Shown: positions 19,886-30,873, counted from the first letter of the stretch. The stretch: 64,000 bases of DNA from Burkholderiaceae bacterium (GCA_947448695.1 CANFOL010000004.1:1-64000), one strand, 5' to 3'. Notes: a model not told the origin generated them from the letters alone. Numbers and translations are program-made.

Positions 19886-22743
19886 GAAACTAGACCACTG
19901 GCTTCTTTCGATTCGTCTAAATACGTTTGAATCAATTTTTTTACCTCTGGTTTACATGATCCACAATTACTTCCACACTGAGTTTTTTCTTGTAGCTTTT
20001 GAAAAGAAAGCTCAAGTTCTTGATAGCCAGCATTTTTAACCACCTCATATATGGTGTGAGCCGATACGTTGTAGCAGTTACAAATTGGAGAGGTTGAAGC
20101 TTGAATAGGTATCGGAGGTTTTTTGCTAGGGGCAAGCATCATTCTCCCCAAACTGCTGGTATCGATGAGTTGATCCATCATTGCACGAAGCCAATTTATA
20201 CTGACTAAGTGCTCTTTTGCCCCGGCTAAAATGACCGCCTGAAGTTGTGGTGAAGTTCTGATCATCCTTAAAACACCAAGGCGCTTATCTTGATATCCCA
20301 TAACATCTATCCGTTGATGGCTTAATTCAAATATGTTAGTAATTTTATCTATTACAGAAAGAGTATGTTCGTCTTTAGTTATATATGGATTTTCAAAATG
20401 CGCTACTTTAAATAATATCCCGACGTCTTTTCGATCCTGCTCTCTGCCAAACAAACAAGCATATGCGCTACCAAATTCTCCGTAAAGTACCTTCAATTGT
20501 TCAAATACGATCCATATTTTTTCTTGAGGAAATAAGCCAAAAGCAACTAATTGCCATGGCAAATTAGCCTTGATAATCTTCACCGCCGCATATTTCAATT
20601 CAGGCTGTTCTGAAACGGGATCAAACAATGGGGATGTCAAACCATTCACCCCTTTACCAAATTTTTTGGCAAAATTTCCTGAAATGAACTCAGATCCCCA
20701 ATGCATCGGTATAAAGACTTGAGAGGGTGCGACATCATCCGAGATTTGGATTGGGAAAGTTTCACTCCCTTGTTGACTAGTAATATGTGCAAGATCGCCA
20801 TCTTCAAGTTGCAAACGATAGGCATCTTTCGGTGATATATCCATGAATGGCTCAGGGACATGCGCAAATAGCGTTCCGACCAAGCCTGTTCGGCTCATTC
20901 CGTGCCATTGATCTCTTAACCTTCCGGTATTCAGGGTGAATGGGTATCTCGCTGAAGTTGGCTTGGATGTTTCAGTGTATGGGGTCGCCATTAACTGTGC
21001 CTTCCCAGATGAGGTCGGAAACACACCACCCAAATACAACCTCGATAATCCACGATGTGCGCCCTTTGGCATCGGCCATTGTTGGGGGCCTTGGCGTTCG
21101 AGTATTTCGTAACTTAAACCAGTGATATCCAAATCTCTACCTTGAGTAGAGTCTCGATGTTCATTCCAAATATCTTCTACTGTTTGATATGAGAAAAGTG
21201 TCTCAATTCCCTCTAGTCGTTGCGATGGCAATAGCTTTTCTAATAACTGAGCAATACCTAAAGCAATCTCCCAATCATGTTTAGCATTACCCATCGGCGC
21301 AATAGCCGGTCGAACCAATGAAATTCTTCGCTCTGAATTAGTCACAGTTCCAATCTTCTCAGCCCAAGTGGTTGCCGGTAATAAGATATCTGCATACTGA
21401 CACGTAGCTGTATTCTTAAAAGCTTCCTGAACCACTACAAATTCTGCATGTTGTAATGCTTCATGCACCTGATTTTGATCTGGCATCGACTGCGCAGGAT
21501 TAGTACAAACAATCCAAATAGCTTTTAATTTTTTTGTATTCAATGCTTTAAACATTGGTACTGCGGTTAATCCCGGGTTTTCTGGAATTGTCTGAATACC
21601 CCAAAAGCTGGCGATTTCCGCGCGATCTTGGGGATTCTTTAAATTCCGATGAGCCGAAAGCAAATTGGCTAAGCCACCTACTTCTCGACCACCCATCGCA
21701 TTAGGCTGACCTGTCAATGAAAATGGTCCGGCGCCTACTTTACCAATTTGACCTGTAGTTAAATGCAAATTAATTAAAGTAGCATTTTTTGCAGTTCCAG
21801 ATGAAGATTGATTTAAGCCTTGGCAATAAAGTGATAAAGTCGCAGGCGACCTTGCAAACCATTCACTGGCTAAATATAAATCTTGTTCTGTAATGCCACA
21901 AATTTGTGAAACCAATTTTGGCGTATATTCTCGAACCAAATTTTTTAACTCTTCAAATCCATTTGTTGAGTTTGCAATATATTTTTCATCTAACCAATTC
22001 TCCCAAAGCATGACATGGAGCATGCCATGATGCAATGCCACATCAGTTCCAGGAGAGATTTGTAAATGTAAATCCGCCTCCCTCGCTGTTACTGTTTTCC
22101 GTGGATCGACAACAATCATCTTTATTTCAGGATCATTCTTCCTGGCTTGTTCAATGCGCCGATAGAGGATGGGATGAGCGTATGCCGCATTGGATCCTGT
22201 AATAAAAATCACCTTAGCATGATCAATATCTTCATAACAACAAGGTGGCGCATCCATGCCCAATGTTTGTTTATATCCAGCTACCGCACTAGACATACAA
22301 AGCCTAGAATTAGTATCTATATTATTAGTGCCAATTAGACCTTTTGCTAATTTATTAAAAATATAATAATCTTCCGTTAAGATTTGTCCAGATACGTAAA
22401 TACCAACTGCATCCGGGCCATGCTCGGCTATGATGTTTGCAAATCGAGCAGCAATCATCTGATAAGCCTCATCCCAAGAGATTTCAGATAAAGAACTTTG
22501 TTCACCAAGGTGCCGATTTATTCTGAATGTGGGTTCTAATAACCTGACTTGCTTTTGTAAATGAGGTGCTGCTGTTAAATGAAGTGTCGAGCCTTTACTA
22601 CATAATTGGCCAAAATTAGCTGGGTGAGAAGGATCTCCTCGCACGCCAGTAACTTCCTCAATCCCTAGCTGATTTTTTTGAGTTTGAATAAGTACTCCAC
22701 ACCCCACTCCACAATAAGGACATGTACTTTTGGTTTCAGGCAT
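19882..22743 (-). CDS. nasA: Assimilatory nitrate reductase catalytic subunit with C-terminal BFD-like [2Fe-2S] domain
   Basis: CPYCGVGCGVLI; molybdopterin oxidoreductase body; C-terminal CNCYNV...CGSNCGSC. Confidence 0.95.
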   Translation of the reverse strand: MPETKSTCPYCGVGCGVLIQTQKNQLGIEEVTGVRGDPSHPANFGQLCSKGSTLHLTAAPHLQKQVRLLEPTFRINRHLGEQSSLSEISWDEAYQMIAARFANIIAEHGPDAVGIYVSGQILTEDYYIFNKLAKGLIGTNNIDTNSRLCMSSAVAGYKQTLGMDAPPCCYEDIDHAKVIFITGSNAAYAHPILYRRIEQARKNDPEIKMIVVDPRKTVTAREADLHLQISPGTDVALHHGMLHVMLWENWLDEKYIANSTNGFEELKNLVREYTPKLVSQICGITEQDLYLASEWFARSPATLSLYCQGLNQSSSGTAKNATLINLHLTTGQIGKVGAGPFSLTGQPNAMGGREVGGLANLLSAHRNLKNPQDRAEIASFWGIQTIPENPGLTAVPMFKALNTKKLKAIWIVCTNPAQSMPDQNQVHEALQHAEFVVVQEAFKNTATCQYADILLPATTWAEKIGTVTNSERRISLVRPAIAPMGNAKHDWEIALGIAQLLEKLLPSQRLEGIETLFSYQTVEDIWNEHRDSTQGRDLDITGLSYEILERQGPQQWPMPKGAHRGLSRLYLGGVFPTSSGKAQLMATPYTETSKPTSARYPFTLNTGRLRDQWHGMSRTGLVGTLFAHVPEPFMDISPKDAYRLQLEDGDLAHITSQQGSETFPIQISDDVAPSQVFIPMHWGSEFISGNFAKKFGKGVNGLTSPLFDPVSEQPELKYAAVKIIKANLPWQLVAFGLFPQEKIWIVFEQLKVLYGEFGSAYACLFGREQDRKDVGILFKVAHFENPYITKDEHTLSVIDKITNIFELSHQRIDVMGYQDKRLGVLRMIRTSPQLQAVILAGAKEHLVSINWLRAMMDQLIDTSSLGRMMLAPSKKPPIPIQASTSPICNCYNVSAHTIYEVVKNAGYQELELSFQKLQEKTQCGSNCGSCKPEVKKLIQTYLDESKEASGLVS

Positions 22744-23083
22744 AACTCATAATTTCAGCGCGGAGAAAATATACCTTATTATTTTCAATGTGTGTAGTAA
22801 AAGTTTTTACGCATCCTTGATCAGGCGCACAAGCCATGCCATTTTCGAGGTTGATATTCCATGCATGAAGTGGGCAAGTGACTACTTTTCCGTGCACAAT
22901 TCCTTGTGATAAAGGCCCCTTTTTATGAGGGCACTCATCTAGAACTGCAAAAATTTCCTCATCACCTGCTTTAAAAATAGCAATTGATCCAACTTGGGTT
23001 TTTACTACTCTAGCCCCTAAATAAGGAACATCTGCAACAGAAACAATCTCGATTAAATCTGGATTAGATGAACCTTTAGACAT
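22736..23083 (-). CDS. nirD: Nitrite reductase small subunit (Rieske-like)
   Basis: CPHKKGPLSQGIVHGKVVTCPLHAWNINLENG; start MSKGSSNPDL at 23083, overlapping nirB stop. Confidence 0.95.
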   Translation of the reverse strand: MSKGSSNPDLIEIVSVADVPYLGARVVKTQVGSIAIFKAGDEEIFAVLDECPHKKGPLSQGIVHGKVVTCPLHAWNINLENGMACAPDQGCVKTFTTHIENNKVYFLRAEIMSYA

Positions 23084-25526
23084 CTGAAACCTCCTTCGGC
23101 TGCAAGGGAATAAATTGACGTAAATCAACCCCTGCTTTTGCAAAATCTTTCCAAGGGTCAGGTGCATCCTTTAAATCAAATAACAAACGATCATATAAGG
23201 CTTTACGATTTTCAGCATCATTCACAATCTGCTGAGTGATGTACTCTAAACCAACTCTAGAGACATAATGTACCGTCCGGTCTAAGTACCAAGCTTCTTC
23301 ACGATATAACTGCAAGAATGCCCCAGCATATTCCATGACTTCGGCATCGGTTTTAACCTTACATAAAAATTGTGCTACTTCTGTTTTTATACCGCCATTA
23401 CCAGCAATATAGATTTCCCAACCCGACTCAACACCAATCACACCAACATCTTTGATGCCAGCTTCTGCGCAATTACGTGGGCAACCAGAAACAGCTAGTT
23501 TGACTTTATGAGGCGCATACATTCCGAATAGCATCCGCTCGAGATCTACCCCCATCCTCATAGAAGATTGTGTTCCAAATCGACAATGTTCATCACCCAC
23601 ACAGGTTTTTACTGTACGAATTGATTTTCCATAGGCATGCCCAGATGGCATATCAAGCTCTTTCCAAACTGCTGGCAAATCTTCTTTTTTAATACCAAGT
23701 AAATCGATTCTTTGTCCACCTGTCATTTTAACTGTGGGTACCAGATATTTTTCTGCTACATCAGCAATCCTTCGCAGCTCTGAGGGTGTGGTTAATCCAC
23801 CAAACATCCTTGGAACAACTGAATAGGTGCCATCTTTTTGAATATTGGCATGAGCACGTTCATTAATAAATCTTGATTGTGGATCATCTTTGGCCACATG
23901 AGGCCATGTGGAAATCAAGTAATAATTGATTGCAGGGCGACACGTTGCACACCCCGTAGGTGACTTCCATTGCAAGAATTCACGCACTTGCTCTTGAGAA
24001 ATTAAATGCTCCTTACGAATCGCAATGCGAACTTCATCATGCGAAAAGTCTGTGCACGAACAAACGGCTTTCTTTCTCGGGGTCGCTGAATAATCAGACC
24101 CTAATACATTCATTAATATTTGTTCAACAAGCCCCGTGCAAGATCCACATGAACTACTCGCCTTGGTACATTTTTTTACTTCATCTAAGGTAAATAGACC
24201 CTGATCTCTCACAGCTTTAACAATAGTACCCTTTGTAATTCCATTACAGCCACATACCTCATCTGTATCCTTCATTCCTGCAGCTTTGTCGTGTCCTTGA
24301 TGTCCAACATCGCCTATATTCGTTTCACCAAACATTAATGTGTCTCGAATTTGCGAAATATTTTGTTCATCACGCATCAACTTAAAGTACCAGGTGCTAT
24401 CTGCAGTATCCCCATACATACATACACCAATGAGTCGCTCATCTTGAATAACTAATTTTTTATATACGCCTCCAAAAGGATCATTTAAGGTAATTTCTTC
24501 AACATCATCCCCTCCCATAAAGCTTCCAGCGGAGAATAAATCGATGCCAGTAACCTTTAATTTTGTAGAGGTAACAGAACCTTGATAAGTTCCAATACCA
24601 ATTTGAGCTAAATGATTTGCACATACTTTTGCTTGCTCAAAAAGGGGCGCAACAAGTCCATAGGCGATCCCTCGATGATTTGCACACTCGCCAACGGCAT
24701 ATACTCTTGGATCAAATGTCTGCATCGTATCACTCACAACAATGCCCCGATTACAGTACAATCCTGCCGATTGGGCAAGAGCAGTATTGGGCTTAATGCC
24801 GGCCGCCATAACAACTAAATCGGCAGAAATTTCTAAGCCAGTTTTTAATCGTACTTTAGCGACACGATCTTGTTGGTGATTAGCAATTAATGCTTCTGTA
24901 TTCGCCCCTAGTAAAAACTTTAAACCTTTTTCCTCTAAAGACTGTTGCAGTAATTTCGCAGCTGTTTCATCTAATTGACGCTCCATTAACCATGGGGCTA
25001 AATGTACGACCGTGACACTCATGCCCCTGACAGCTAAACCATTTGCCGCTTCCAAACCGAGTAAACCCCCTCCAATCACCACCGCATTCTTGTATTGAGA
25101 TGCCGTAGCAATCATTTCATTGGTGTCTTTTATATCCCGATAGGAAATCACACCAGGTAATTCATTGCCTGGAATAGGTAATATAAATGGTAGAGATCCT
25201 GTCGCAAAAAGTAAGCGATCATACTCCTCGCGCGTTCCATCTTCAGCTATAACAAATCGCTCCTTACGATTAATCTGAGTGACTGCTTTACCTAAATGTA
25301 GGCGTATATGGTTTTGCTCATACCAATCCAAATCGTTGAGAATGATTTGATCAAGTGTTTGTTCTCCAGACAATACTGGAGATAATAATATTCGGTTGTA
25401 ATTAGGGTGTGGCTCAGCCCCAAATATACATATATCGTACATATCCGGGGCTATTTTAAGTAATTCTTCAATGGTACGCACACCAGCCATACCATTACCA
25501 ATCATCACTAATTTTAATTTTTTCAT
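23076..25526 (-). CDS. nirB: Nitrite reductase large subunit
   Basis: NAD(P)/FAD domains, CGCNGITKGTI BFD domain, siroheme/4Fe-4S motifs TCVGDEHCRFGTQ...VSGCPRNCAEAG. Confidence 0.97.
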   Translation of the reverse strand: MKKLKLVMIGNGMAGVRTIEELLKIAPDMYDICIFGAEPHPNYNRILLSPVLSGEQTLDQIILNDLDWYEQNHIRLHLGKAVTQINRKERFVIAEDGTREEYDRLLFATGSLPFILPIPGNELPGVISYRDIKDTNEMIATASQYKNAVVIGGGLLGLEAANGLAVRGMSVTVVHLAPWLMERQLDETAAKLLQQSLEEKGLKFLLGANTEALIANHQQDRVAKVRLKTGLEISADLVVMAAGIKPNTALAQSAGLYCNRGIVVSDTMQTFDPRVYAVGECANHRGIAYGLVAPLFEQAKVCANHLAQIGIGTYQGSVTSTKLKVTGIDLFSAGSFMGGDDVEEITLNDPFGGVYKKLVIQDERLIGVCMYGDTADSTWYFKLMRDEQNISQIRDTLMFGETNIGDVGHQGHDKAAGMKDTDEVCGCNGITKGTIVKAVRDQGLFTLDEVKKCTKASSSCGSCTGLVEQILMNVLGSDYSATPRKKAVCSCTDFSHDEVRIAIRKEHLISQEQVREFLQWKSPTGCATCRPAINYYLISTWPHVAKDDPQSRFINERAHANIQKDGTYSVVPRMFGGLTTPSELRRIADVAEKYLVPTVKMTGGQRIDLLGIKKEDLPAVWKELDMPSGHAYGKSIRTVKTCVGDEHCRFGTQSSMRMGVDLERMLFGMYAPHKVKLAVSGCPRNCAEAGIKDVGVIGVESGWEIYIAGNGGIKTEVAQFLCKVKTDAEVMEYAGAFLQLYREEAWYLDRTVHYVSRVGLEYITQQIVNDAENRKALYDRLLFDLKDAPDPWKDFAKAGVDLRQFIPLQPKEVSDV

Positions 25527-26785
25527 ACTCTTACTTTGAAGCTATCGGCATACGCCTTTGGATCTTGCCCATTCCATACCTTGCCATCAAATAACTTGCT
25601 TGATCTCATGTCAGATTTAGGAATTGGTACATTAGCAGCTGTCGCGGCCTGCTTGTAAAGTTCAATATTATTCACTTTCTTAGCAACTTCAAGATAGTTT
25701 GGATGTTCCTTAAGCAAGCCCCAACGTTTATGTTGTGTCAAAAACCACATCCCATCAGATAAGTACGGAAAATTTGCTTTACCTTCGTTATAAAACTTCA
25801 TCGCATTAGGATCATCCCACGTCTTACCAATACCATTGGTATAACGCCCCATCATCCGATCCTGAATAATGTTCATATCCGTATTCACAAAGGAAGGTGC
25901 GGATACTACTGTAGCGGTTTCATGTCTGGATTTCGCAGAAGAATCGATAAACTTCGATGCTTCCAGAATGGCACTCGTAACTGCTCTTGCAGTATTGGGA
26001 TATTTCTTTACAAAATCTGCTGTTGTACCTAATACCTTCTCAGGATGATCAGGCCAAATTTCTTGAGTAGTGATTGCAGTAAATCCAATCCCGTCCGCAA
26101 TAGCTCTTGCGTTCCAAGGCTCACCGACACAATATCCATCCATATTGCCACTGCGCATATTGGCGACCATTTGCGGCGGTGGTACGGTAATGACTTTGAC
26201 TTCTTTTAGAGGATTGATGCCATAGTTAGCTAACCAATAATAGAGCCACATCGCATGTGTGCCAGTTGGAAAAGTATGCGCAAAAGTAAAGTCTCGCTTT
26301 TCTTTATCCATCACTTCTCTTAACTTGCTTCCATCTGTGAGTCCTTTTTGATAGAGGGCTTTAGATAAAGTAATTGCTTGACCATTGTTATTGAGTGTCA
26401 TGAGAATGGACATATCTTTTTGTTGACCGCCAATACCCATTTGTAGTCCATACACCAATCCATACAAAATATGGGATAAATCGTTTTCTCCATTGATCAA
26501 CTTATCTCGAATCGCAGCCCATGAAGCTTCTTTTGTTGGAATAATTTTGATGCCATATTTCTTATCCAATCCTAATTGATTTGCCATTACTACCGAGGAG
26601 CAATCTGTTAGAGCAATAAAGCTGACTTTTACGTCTGTTTTTTCAGGTGCATCTGAACCAGCGGCCCATGCTCCCGCTTTAATTACAGGATCAATCAAAC
26701 TGTAAATACCAACTGCACCAACAGATTTAATTAAGCTTCTTTTTGATGGGGATGATGAACTTTGTTTGGATATTACCTTTTTCAT
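25523..26785 (-). CDS. NrtA/CmpA-family ABC transporter substrate-binding protein (nitrate-type)
   Basis: KVSFIALTDCSSVVMANQLGLDKKYGIKIIPTKEASWAAIRDKLINGENDLSHILYG; PPPQMVANMRSGNMDGYCVGEPWNARA; start at MKKVISKQ. Confidence 0.9.
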   Translation of the reverse strand: MKKVISKQSSSSPSKRSLIKSVGAVGIYSLIDPVIKAGAWAAGSDAPEKTDVKVSFIALTDCSSVVMANQLGLDKKYGIKIIPTKEASWAAIRDKLINGENDLSHILYGLVYGLQMGIGGQQKDMSILMTLNNNGQAITLSKALYQKGLTDGSKLREVMDKEKRDFTFAHTFPTGTHAMWLYYWLANYGINPLKEVKVITVPPPQMVANMRSGNMDGYCVGEPWNARAIADGIGFTAITTQEIWPDHPEKVLGTTADFVKKYPNTARAVTSAILEASKFIDSSAKSRHETATVVSAPSFVNTDMNIIQDRMMGRYTNGIGKTWDDPNAMKFYNEGKANFPYLSDGMWFLTQHKRWGLLKEHPNYLEVAKKVNNIELYKQAATAANVPIPKSDMRSSKLFDGKVWNGQDPKAYADSFKVRV

Positions 26786-26932
26786 TGATTTTCTCCTTAA
26801 TGAACATATCACTACATTAAGTAATTCCTTTGATCCTTGATTTCTAAATTTCACTCATTTGGTGCTCAATTTTTTAACTAAAAATTACAGGCTCTTTTTT
26901 GGTGCATATAAATTTTAAGGTCTGTGGAATTC

Positions 26933-27745
26933 ATGAAAAATGAATTCATGTTATCGAATCAACTCAACTTTCCTCAATCACCAGTTCTGGTCAATGGCGT
27001 ATATTTAATTGGCGCTGGACCAGGTGCGTACGACTTAATTACAGTCAAAGGCGCACAAATTCTTGCGCAGGCAGATATCGTTTTTTTTGATGCATTAATT
27101 GACGAGAAAATGTTGTCCTGGTGCCCTCAAGCAAAATTGGTCCCTGTTGGCAAGAGATGTGGTCAGTTCTCTAATTCGCAACTATTTATTAATCGCCAGC
27201 TGGTCAATGCTGCACAAAAAAATAATATAGTAGTTAGGTTAAAGGGTGGTGATCCACTCATTTTTGGTCGTGCTACTGAGGAAATCGAAGCGTTAAGAAA
27301 AGCTGCAATTCATATTGAAATCATTCCTGGGATTACGACTGCACTGGCAGCTTCTGCTGAACTTCAACAAGCACCGACATCACGTAATATCAGTAGATCA
27401 GTAACCATCACCACGCTGCCAACAAAGCTCAATTATGAAAGTAAGGAAACTCTTATTTATTACATGGGGCGTGATGAATTAAAAACCATTGCCCAAGATT
27501 TGTTAGAACGCGGCCATAGTAAAGATACTCCTGTATGCCTGATGGAGTCCGTCAGCTTAAAAGACCAGCGCTCCTTTGGTACCACGCTTGAGGAACTTGC
27601 TCAATTCAATAGTGAAGCATTATTTACAGATAAAAAGCCTGTGATTGCATTAATTGGTGAAGTTTACAGGGACGCACTTCATCGTCTTCAAACCTTGCCT
27701 CATGACGAATTAGATCCCTATCTGTATCAACCTATCGCATGTTAA
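26933..27745 (+). CDS. cobA: Uroporphyrinogen-III C-methyltransferase
   Basis: VYLIGAGPGAYDLITVKGAQILAQADIVFFDALI; RLKGGDPLIFGR; VIPGITTALAA. Confidence 0.95.
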   Translation: MKNEFMLSNQLNFPQSPVLVNGVYLIGAGPGAYDLITVKGAQILAQADIVFFDALIDEKMLSWCPQAKLVPVGKRCGQFSNSQLFINRQLVNAAQKNNIVVRLKGGDPLIFGRATEEIEALRKAAIHIEIIPGITTALAASAELQQAPTSRNISRSVTITTLPTKLNYESKETLIYYMGRDELKTIAQDLLERGHSKDTPVCLMESVSLKDQRSFGTTLEELAQFNSEALFTDKKPVIALIGEVYRDALHRLQTLPHDELDPYLYQPIAC

Positions 27746-27760
27746 ATTTTTCTTTTTTTA

Positions 27761-29122
27761 TTGGAGCCTATGATGAATACATTAAATCCTTTTGACCCCA
27801 ACCAACCTTTATTTTCCGGATGTAGTTGTGGTAAGCATCGTTCTCAAGAAGATCATATCCAAGACGCTGAAAAAATAAGTAATGACTTCATTGAAGCCAG
27901 TCTTGTAAAGGCATTATTTCCAGATGAAATGAGACGTCGCGCATTTATTAAAGCAGTCGGAGCTGGTGGAGCTATGTCTGCCTTATCAGGATTCTTACCA
28001 GTCAACTCTTTACAGGCTATGGCTCAAGAAAAAGGTGATTTAGAGAAAAAAGATTTAAAAGTTGGCTTTATTGCCATTACCTGTGCCACGCCTTTAATCA
28101 TGGCTGATCCTTTAGGTTTTTACAAAAAACAAGGTCTTAATGTCAGCTTAAATAAAACGGCAGGCTGGGCTTTGATTCGAGACAAAATGCTTTCTAAAGA
28201 ACATGATGCATCACATTTTTTATCTCCGATGCCTGTTTCGATGTCAATGGGTATAGGTTCTGACCCTACACAAATGCGTGTGGCAACCATCCAAAATACT
28301 AATGGACAGGCTATCACTCTTGCGAATAAACATAAAGATAAACGTGATCCTTCAACTTGGAAAGGTATGAAGTTTGCCGTCCCATTTGAATATTCAATGC
28401 ATAACTTCTTACTACGATACTACGTATCTCAATTTGGTCTTGATCCTGATAAAGATATTCAAATTCGTGTAACGCCCCCGCCAGAGATGGTGGCAAATTT
28501 ACGTGCTGGCAATATCGACGGCTTCTTAGGGCCTGATCCATTCAATCAACGAGCTGTTTATGATGAAATTGGATTTATCCATATTCTGACTAAAGAAATC
28601 TGGAATGGTCATCCTTGCTGTGCATTTGGAACTTCTGAAGAGTTCATTAAACAAAATCCAAACACCTTTGCAGCACTCTATCGTGCCGTTTTAAATGCAG
28701 CAGCCATGGCAAGTGACCCTAAAAACCGCCCATTAATTGCCAAAGTAATATCTCCGCAAAATTATTTAAACCAACCTGAAACAGTCGTGATGCAAGTATT
28801 AACTGGCAAATTTGCAGATGGGCTTGGTAATGTACAAAACGTACCAGATCGTATCGATTTCAATCCAATTCCATGGTACTCCATGGCCACTTGGATGCTT
28901 ACCCAAATGCAACGTTGGGGCTACGTCAAAGGTGATGTCAACTACAAAGCATTATCTGAAAAAATCTTTTTATTAACTGATGCCAGAAAATATATGGCTG
29001 AAGTCCAAATGGAAATACCTAACCTAGCCAAAACAGGTTACAAAAAATTCAGCATTATGGGTAAAGAGTTTGACGCAAATCAAGCCAGCAACTATCTCAA
29101 CTCATTTCCAAAAAAAGCTTAA
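27761..29122 (+). CDS. NrtA/CynA-family ABC transporter substrate-binding protein, Tat signal, N-terminal Cys/His motif
   Basis: SGCSCGKHRSQEDH; RRRAFIKAVGAGGAMSALSG Tat signal; KVGFIAITCATPLIMADPLGFYKKQGLNVSLNKTAGWALIRDKM. Confidence 0.92.
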   Translation: MEPMMNTLNPFDPNQPLFSGCSCGKHRSQEDHIQDAEKISNDFIEASLVKALFPDEMRRRAFIKAVGAGGAMSALSGFLPVNSLQAMAQEKGDLEKKDLKVGFIAITCATPLIMADPLGFYKKQGLNVSLNKTAGWALIRDKMLSKEHDASHFLSPMPVSMSMGIGSDPTQMRVATIQNTNGQAITLANKHKDKRDPSTWKGMKFAVPFEYSMHNFLLRYYVSQFGLDPDKDIQIRVTPPPEMVANLRAGNIDGFLGPDPFNQRAVYDEIGFIHILTKEIWNGHPCCAFGTSEEFIKQNPNTFAALYRAVLNAAAMASDPKNRPLIAKVISPQNYLNQPETVVMQVLTGKFADGLGNVQNVPDRIDFNPIPWYSMATWMLTQMQRWGYVKGDVNYKALSEKIFLLTDARKYMAEVQMEIPNLAKTGYKKFSIMGKEFDANQASNYLNSFPKKA

Positions 29123-29138
29123 TAAAGGAAAGCATGCT

Positions 29139-30011
29139 ATGAAGTTACTTTCAACGAAAACAAAAGGCTCTCTTTTGTCGATATTGATTTTTTTATTTTG
29201 CCTGTTTCTGTGGCATATTGCCACTGTTCCTAAGGCATCTAAAATATCGGCAGCGGCAACAGCATCAGCCAGCAACTCTTCTGAATACAATGATCTTATG
29301 GGTAAAGGTAGCTTAGATAGCGCTCAAAAATCAGGCTTTCCAACACTCAGTCAAATGGGTATTACTTTTTATGAAAAACTTTCACACCCTTTTTATGATA
29401 ATGGCCCAAACGACAAGGGTATAGGTATCCAACTTTACTACTCTCTTGGACGCGTTGGATTAGGCTTTGTATTGGCACTGTTAATTGCTTTACCACTGGG
29501 TTTTGTGATTGGTATGTCGCCTCTTATTTATCAAGCATTAAATCCTTTTATTCAAGTTTTAAAACCTATTTCACCTCTTGCATGGATGCCAATTGCGCTT
29601 TATACGATTAAAGACTCTTCGATATCGGCGGTCTTTGTGATATTCATTTGCTCTATTTGGCCTATGTTAATTAATACAGCTTTTGGCGTAGCAAATGTCC
29701 GTCGTGAATGGCTTAATGTGGCAAAAACTCTTGAAGTTAATCCTTTTAGAAAAGCTTTCTTTGTTATTTTGCCAGCAGCTGCCCCGACAATTTTGACTGG
29801 TATGCGGATCTCGATGGGAATCGCTTGGTTAGTGATTGTTGCGGCTGAAATGCTGGTTGGTGGCACTGGCATTGGTTATTTTTTATGGAATGAGTGGAAT
29901 AACCTCTCTCTATCTAGTGTCATCTTCGCCATCACCTTAATTGGTACTGTAGGTATGCTTCTCGATACTCTTTTCGGTCAACTTCAAAAAATGGTTTCCT
30001 ATGCAGACTAA
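29139..30011 (+). CDS. ABC transporter permease (NrtB/CynB-like)
   Basis: Multi-[23 protein letters not shown]; start [10 protein letters not shown] after AAAGGAA. Confidence 0.92.
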   Translation: MKLLSTKTKGSLLSILIFLFCLFLWHIATVPKASKISAAATASASNSSEYNDLMGKGSLDSAQKSGFPTLSQMGITFYEKLSHPFYDNGPNDKGIGIQLYYSLGRVGLGFVLALLIALPLGFVIGMSPLIYQALNPFIQVLKPISPLAWMPIALYTIKDSSISAVFVIFICSIWPMLINTAFGVANVRREWLNVAKTLEVNPFRKAFFVILPAAAPTILTGMRISMGIAWLVIVAAEMLVGGTGIGYFLWNEWNNLSLSSVIFAITLIGTVGMLLDTLFGQLQKMVSYAD

Positions 30012-30873
30012 TAAATCTTTTTTAAAAGTTCAGGGTCTTTCAAAATCTTATAGTCTTAATGGTCCTCCAGTTTTCGAAGGCATTAATTTCGAAATCAATA
30101 AAGGTGAATTTATTTGTATCATTGGTCACTCAGGATGCGGCAAAACAACGATCTTAAATGTTCTGGCTGGTTTAGAAAAAGCTAGCTCAGGTTATGCCTT
30201 TATGCTCGAGAGAGAAATTAAGGGTCCTGGACTGGAGCGCGGTGTTGTGTTCCAAGGTCATGCTTTGATGCCTTGGATGACCGTTCTTGAAAATGTTTGT
30301 TTTGCAGTCAAGTCCAGATTTCCCGATTGGAGTAAATCTCAAATTGAGGATCAAGCAAATAAATATTTAGCCTTAGTTGGTCTGAATGGTGCCAATAAGA
30401 AAAAACCTTCCGAATTATCCGGCGGTATGAAACAACGTGTCGGTATCGCAAGGGCATTTGCTATCGAACCACAAATGCTGCTTTTAGATGAGCCATTTGG
30501 CGCTCTAGATGCTCTTACTCGAGGTGTGATTCAAGATGAGTTATTAAAAATTTGTAAAGAAACTCAACAGACAGTATTTATGATTACGCATGATGTTGAT
30601 GAAGCAATTCTGCTCTCAGATCGAATAATGTTGATGAGTAATGGTCCAAACGCAAAAATTGCTGAAATTGTTGTGAACACTTTGCCAAAAAATAGGCAAA
30701 GAGCAACCCTTCATCACGAATCTAAGTATTACCCAGTGAGAAATCACCTTGTAGATTTTTTGGTCAATCGATCGAAACAACTACAAGCCGAGGCATCTCA
30801 AGGTAAGGCTCTCAATAATTTTGAACCACTTGTTGTATACCCAGGATTAGAAGAATCCGCTACATTTAATTAA
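30001..30873 (+). CDS. ABC transporter ATP-binding protein (NrtD/CynD-like)
   Basis: [48 protein letters not shown]. Confidence 0.94.
   Translation: MQTNKSFLKVQGLSKSYSLNGPPVFEGINFEINKGEFICIIGHSGCGKTTILNVLAGLEKASSGYAFMLEREIKGPGLERGVVFQGHALMPWMTVLENVCFAVKSRFPDWSKSQIEDQANKYLALVGLNGANKKKPSELSGGMKQRVGIARAFAIEPQMLLLDEPFGALDALTRGVIQDELLKICKETQQTVFMITHDVDEAILLSDRIMLMSNGPNAKIAEIVVNTLPKNRQRATLHHESKYYPVRNHLVDFLVNRSKQLQAEASQGKALNNFEPLVVYPGLEESATFN

Noticed and set aside
26933-26962. GAATTCATG repeated twice at the start of cobA (possible operator or duplicated start)
   Set aside because: Short 9-bp in-frame repeat (EFMKN-EFMLS) explained by coding sequence; only start-site ambiguity follows from it.
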